From: Micromonospora chokoriensis
Lineage (GTDB): Bacteria; Actinomycetota; Actinomycetes; Mycobacteriales; Micromonosporaceae
Assembly (NCBI RefSeq): GCF_900091505.1
Contig: NZ_LT607409.1
Span: 6,386,001-6,450,000 of the forward strand
Direction of reading: 5' to 3'
DNA: 64,000 nucleotides
The number at the start of each line of letters is the position of its first letter. Positions within the stretch are counted from its first letter, which is position 1. Shown piece after piece: positions 60,832 through 64,000 of the stretch. The translations under genes and the position numbers were made by a program. Under the pieces are notes generated by a model that did not search any database, was not told the DNA's origin, and saw only the letters and a list, made by a program, of their open reading frames with translations.

Positions 60832-62237
60832 CTCGCCGATCCTCCCAGTGCTGTGATGATCTCCTCGGCCGCCGTCTCGCCGGAGCGGACGCAGACCGGG
60901 ATGCCGACGCCGTCGTAGCCGGCGCCCGCGAGGGCCACTGTGGGGTACGCGGCCCGCAACGCCGCGCGTGCGGCGGCGACCCGGCCGGCGTGCCCCGGGG
61001 CGTACTGGGGCAGCGCCCCACCCCACCGCTGCACGTGTCCGTCGACCGGGGCGGGCAGCGGGGTGCCGAGCACCGCCGACAACTCCCGGTGCACGGTGGC
61101 CGCGAGGTCCGCGTCGGGGCGTTGCAGGTGCGCCTCCTCGCCGTACCGGCCCACCGAGGCGCGCAGCAACGCCACCCCGTCCGGCCGACGCAGGTGCCCC
61201 CACTTGGTGGTGAAGAACGTGGCGGCCTTGGTCAGCAGGCCCTCGGTGCTGGGCACCAGGAAGCCGGACAGCTCGGGCAGGCGGGGTTGCGGCACCGCCA
61301 GGGTCACCAACGCGACGCTCGCGTAGTCGAGTTTCCCGACGGCCGCGGCGGCCTCCGGGGCCGGGCCGGCGAGCAGCCGGGCCGCCGGCCGGGCCGGCAC
61401 CGCCAACACCACGGCGTCCACGTCCACGAACTCCGGGTCGCGGGTCGGGCCGACGGTGAGCCGCCAGCCGGAGCCGGCCGGGGTCACCTCGCGCACCGCC
61501 GCGTCGCGCCGGACCGTCGCGCCGCTGGCCACCACCGCCGCCTCGACCAGGGTGCTCAGCCCACCGACCAGGGTGCCGAAGACGGGCGCGCCGGGTGCCC
61601 GGGGCGCGGCGGCCTGGGCGGCCCGGACCGCGCCGACCAGGGTGTGCTCCACCCGGGCCGTGCGAGCCAGCGCCGGCATCGTGGTGACCAGGGACAGGTC
61701 GTCGGCGCGGCCCGCGTACACACCGCCGAGCATCGGGTCGACCAGCCGTTCGACCACCTCGTCGCCGAAGCGGGACCGGACCAGCGCGCCCACCGACACG
61801 TCCGCGTCGGGCCCGATCAGCGGCCGGCCACCGTCGGTGTCGGCGTCCGCGAGCGGGCGGGCGACGGTCGTCACCCGTTCCAGATCCCCGGGTACGCCCA
61901 CCAGCGTGCCGCCCGGGATGGGGCGCAGCCCCCCGTCGACCACGAGCGCCGCCTGCCCCACGGTGGGGTGCACGACCTTCTCGGCCAGCCCGAGCCGGCG
62001 GATCAGGGCCACCGCCGCGCTCTCGGCACCGGTCGGGTCGCGCATCAGGAACGACTCGGCGCCGAACTCCACCGGCTGGCCGGCCAGCTCACCGGTGCGC
62101 AGCTTGCCGCCCACCGCGCCGGACTGCTCGTACACCGTGATCTCGGTGTCGGCCGGCGCGCGGTCGCGCAGGCGGACCGCGGCGGCCAGCCCGGCGATCC
62201 CGCCGCCGACCACCGCCACCCGCCAGGGCCGCCGCAT
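60828..62237 (-). CDS. hemG: Coproporphyrinogen III oxidase, HemG/HemY-type flavoprotein
   Basis: A 469-residue FAD protein. The Rossmann start is RVAVVGGGIAGLAAAVRLRD; VYEQSGAVGGKLRTG follows, then PVEFGAESFLMRDP, and the C-terminal FAD block VALAGAGYDGVGIPVCVRSG. In actinobacteria this enzyme oxidises coproporphyrinogen III to coproporphyrin III, feeding HemQ via ferrochelatase. ATG 62237 is 7 bases after the hemE stop; its own stop overlaps hemQ. Confidence 0.94.
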   Translation of the reverse strand: MRRPWRVAVVGGGIAGLAAAVRLRDRAPADTEITVYEQSGAVGGKLRTGELAGQPVEFGAESFLMRDPTGAESAAVALIRRLGLAEKVVHPTVGQAALVVDGGLRPIPGGTLVGVPGDLERVTTVARPLADADTDGGRPLIGPDADVSVGALVRSRFGDEVVERLVDPMLGGVYAGRADDLSLVTTMPALARTARVEHTLVGAVRAAQAAAPRAPGAPVFGTLVGGLSTLVEAAVVASGATVRRDAAVREVTPAGSGWRLTVGPTRDPEFVDVDAVVLAVPARPAARLLAGPAPEAAAAVGKLDYASVALVTLAVPQPRLPELSGFLVPSTEGLLTKAATFFTTKWGHLRRPDGVALLRASVGRYGEEAHLQRPDADLAATVHRELSAVLGTPLPAPVDGHVQRWGGALPQYAPGHAGRVAAARAALRAAYPTVALAGAGYDGVGIPVCVRSGETAAEEIITALGGSAR

Positions 62238-62244
62238 CGCCTTC

Positions 62245-63342
62245 TCAGCCCTGGTCGGCCCGGCGGCTGGACACCTCGTGCACCAGCGCGACCACCCGGG
62301 TCAGCACCTCCGGGTCGGTCTCCGGCAGCACCCCGTGGCCGAGGTTGAACACGTGCCCGGGGGCCGCCTTGCCCTGCTCCAGGATCCGGCGCACCTCGGC
62401 CTCGACCACCGGCCACGGCGCGAGCAGCACGGTTGGGTCCAGGTTGCCCTGCACCGCCTTGTCCGGGCCGATCCGAGCGGTGGCCACGTCCAGCGGGGTA
62501 CGCCAGTCGACGCCGACCACGTCCGCGCCGGCCTCGCCCATCGCGCCGAGCAGCTCGGCGGTGCCCACCCCGAAGTGGATCCGGGGCACCCCGGCGTCCA
62601 CCAAACCGCTCAGCACGGCGGTCGAGTGCGGCAGCACGAAACGGCGGTAGTCGGCCTCGGAGAGGGCACCCGCCCACGAGTCGAAGAGCTGCACGGCCGA
62701 CACACCCGCGTCGATCTGCACCCGCAGGAAGGCCAGTGTCACCTCGGCCAGCCGGCCGCAGAGCGCGTGCCACAGCTCCGGGTTGCCGTACATCAGGGCC
62801 TTGGTCTTCGCGTGGGTCCGCGACGGACCGCCCTCGACCAGGTAGCTGGCCAGGGTGAACGGTGCGCCGGCGAAACCGATCAGCGGGGTGTCGCCCAGCT
62901 CGGCCACCAACAGCCGGACGGCCTCGTCGACGTACGACACGTCCTCGCGGGTGATCAGGCGGATCCGCTGCACGTCGGCGGCGCTGCGGATCGGCTCGGC
63001 GACGACCGGGCCGGTGCCCGGCACGATGTCCAGGTCGATCCCGGCCGCGGCCACGGGCACCACGATGTCGCTGAACAGGATGGCCGCGTCCACGCCGTGT
63101 CGACGCACCGGCTGGAGGGTGATCTCGGTGACCAGGTCCGGACGGCGGCACGACTCCAGCATCGGCACGGTCGCCCGGATCTCCCGGTACTCCGGCAGGG
63201 AGCGACCGGCCTGGCGCATGAACCAGACCGGGGTGTGCGGCCCGGGTCGACGTCGACAGGCCCTGATGAAGGGCGAGTCGGCCGGTCCGCCGGGGCGGGA
63301 TTCTCCGTCTCGGGCGACAGTGCCCGTGGTGTCCGTGGTCAT
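62245..63342 (-). CDS. hemE: Uroporphyrinogen decarboxylase
   Basis: A 365-residue enzyme that decarboxylates uroporphyrinogen III to coproporphyrinogen III. TPVWFMRQAGRSLPEYREIR is the N-terminal signature, with AAILFSDIVVPVAAAGIDLD, IGFAGAPFTLASYLVEGG and a C-terminal GHVFNLGHGVLPETDP. First of the hemE-hemG-hemQ operon. ATG 63342 has no clear ribosome-binding site; CACGAT seven bases upstream may be a weak -10. The frame extends upstream through a palindrome without homology. Confidence 0.96.
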   Translation of the reverse strand: MTTDTTGTVARDGESRPGGPADSPFIRACRRRPGPHTPVWFMRQAGRSLPEYREIRATVPMLESCRRPDLVTEITLQPVRRHGVDAAILFSDIVVPVAAAGIDLDIVPGTGPVVAEPIRSAADVQRIRLITREDVSYVDEAVRLLVAELGDTPLIGFAGAPFTLASYLVEGGPSRTHAKTKALMYGNPELWHALCGRLAEVTLAFLRVQIDAGVSAVQLFDSWAGALSEADYRRFVLPHSTAVLSGLVDAGVPRIHFGVGTAELLGAMGEAGADVVGVDWRTPLDVATARIGPDKAVQGNLDPTVLLAPWPVVEAEVRRILEQGKAAPGHVFNLGHGVLPETDPEVLTRVVALVHEVSSRRADQG

Positions 63343-63391
63343 CGCCGCAATCGTGCCACGCCCACCACGGCAAACCGGGTGGGGGTGAGAG

Positions 63392-63424
63392 GAAGGGCAC
63401 CGTTCCTTACCCCCGGTGCCCTTC
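63392..63424. promoter_or_regulatory. Palindrome between hemE and the DUF3000 gene
   Basis: GAAGGGCACCG (63392-63402) and CGGTGCCCTTC (63414-63424), 11 bp perfect, 11-base loop, in the 137-base gap between divergent genes. Its GGAAGGGC arm resembles the hairpin at 10130-10166 and may be a repeated element; a regulatory role for hemE is possible. Confidence 0.45.
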
Positions 63425-63479
63425 AGGAGCGTCGGCGCGCCGTCGAAGCGGGCGACGGACGGCGGCATAGGCTGCCGAC

Positions 63480-64000
63480 ATGGCCCCCCCGATCGCGCTC
63501 CCGGAAGCGTTCGCCCGCGCGGTCGCCGGGCTGCGATCGGCGACGCCCCGCCCGGAGATCACTCTTGAGGAGGTCGGGGCGCCCCAACGACTCGCCCCGT
63601 ACGCGTTCGCGCTCGCCGCGACGGTGCTGCGCGACGGCGACGAGGTGGCGACCGGGCGGCTGATCCTGCTGCACGACCCGGCCGGGCACGAGGCGTGGCA
63701 GGGCACCCTGCGGCTGGTCACCTACGTGACCGCCGAGTTGGAGGTCGATCTGGCCGCCGACCCGCTGCTGCCCGGGGTCGGCTGGACGTGGCTGACCGAC
63801 GCGTTGGACGCCCAGGACGCCGGCCATCGGGCGATCGGTGGCACCGTCACGCAGACCATGTCGACCCGGTTCGGTGACCTCGCCGGCCCGCCGACCGTCG
63901 GTGACATCGAGATCCGCGCCTCCTGGACGCCGGTCGACGACGACCTCACCGCACACCTGCTCGGCTGGTGCGCCCTCCTGGCCGACACGGCAGGCCTCCC
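63480..64000 (+). CDS. DUF3000 family protein, 3' end outside the window
   Basis: The first 173 residues of an actinobacterial DUF3000 protein: LPEAFARAVAGLRSATPRPE, RLAPYAFALAATVLRDGDEV, WTWLTDALDAQDAGHRAIGG and HLLGWCALLADTAGLP. The family has no known function and usually sits next to hemE, often with a ribonuclease D gene beyond it, which would lie outside this window. TAGGCT (63468-63473) ends 6 bases before ATG 63480, predicting a leaderless start. Confidence 0.88.
   Translation, partial: MAPPIALPEAFARAVAGLRSATPRPEITLEEVGAPQRLAPYAFALAATVLRDGDEVATGRLILLHDPAGHEAWQGTLRLVTYVTAELEVDLAADPLLPGVGWTWLTDALDAQDAGHRAIGGTVTQTMSTRFGDLAGPPTVGDIEIRASWTPVDDDLTAHLLGWCALLADTAGL

Overview
The window is about 73% G+C actinobacterial chromosome, and the gene content points to Micromonosporaceae, most likely Micromonospora. 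Supporting signs are a cellobiose operon with CebR-type operators, an ACT-GNAT acetyltransferase of the kind described in Micromonospora, an actinobacterial chlorite-dismutase-like HemQ, many leaderless genes, and long intergenic palindromes. I recognise no tRNA, rRNA, CRISPR array, prophage or complete insertion sequence.

Layout. 1-2831: biotin genes (bioF cut by the window edge; bioB with an overlapping small Cys-rich BsaP-like gene) and a GNAT. 2937-5090: membrane O-acyltransferase fused to an SGNH domain. 5307-8204: secreted GH9 cellulase under a CebR box. 8550-16300: aldehyde dehydrogenase, two ACT-domain proteins (one an ACT-GNAT fusion), a frameshifted 2-keto acid decarboxylase, and an overlapping kinase-like/acyl-CoA dehydrogenase pair resembling the two halves of ACAD10/11. 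16326-22256: cebE-cebF-cebG-bglC-cebR, all on the minus strand, with two CebR operators flanking a promoter. 22425-23885: a pRiA4b ORF-3-like gene, a 39-residue Cys-rich peptide and a RibD-type reductase. 24025-30494: HerA-like ATPase, SbcD, SbcC and NurA-like nuclease in one run, followed by a spermidine-synthase-like gene.

31646-33836: ECF sigma factor, its zinc anti-sigma and a lipoprotein. 33963-39092: AlkA-type glycosylase, SRPBCC protein, LigC-type ligase, secreted peptidase-like hydrolase, GNAT. 39418-47039: two ATPases and two giant FtsX-type permeases. 47146-49303: small membrane protein, XRE regulator, DUF2975, YdeI-like and HIT-like genes. 49393-54802: PH-domain protein, unknown membrane protein, DUF222-HNH protein, small HTH, Cys-motif protein, LigD-type polymerase. 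54850-60058: msrB, DUF305 lipoprotein, two AA10 LPMOs, metal-site protein, EamA transporter with a possible leader peptide, ElaA-like GNAT. 60130-63342: hemE-hemG-hemQ, then a DUF3000 gene cut by the window end.

How the parts fit. The GH9 enzyme, the CBM2-linked LPMO, the cellobiose ABC importer, the beta-glucosidase and CebR form a cellulose-use network in which the operator sequence is visible upstream of both the cellulase and the transporter. HerA-SbcD-SbcC-NurA has the gene set of the archaeal end-resection cluster. The window also has a LigC-type ligase and a stand-alone LigD-type polymerase, so several double-strand-break functions lie close together. Twelve genes share a TANNNT hexamer 6-7 bases before the start codon, which predicts leaderless mRNAs and fixes several start sites.
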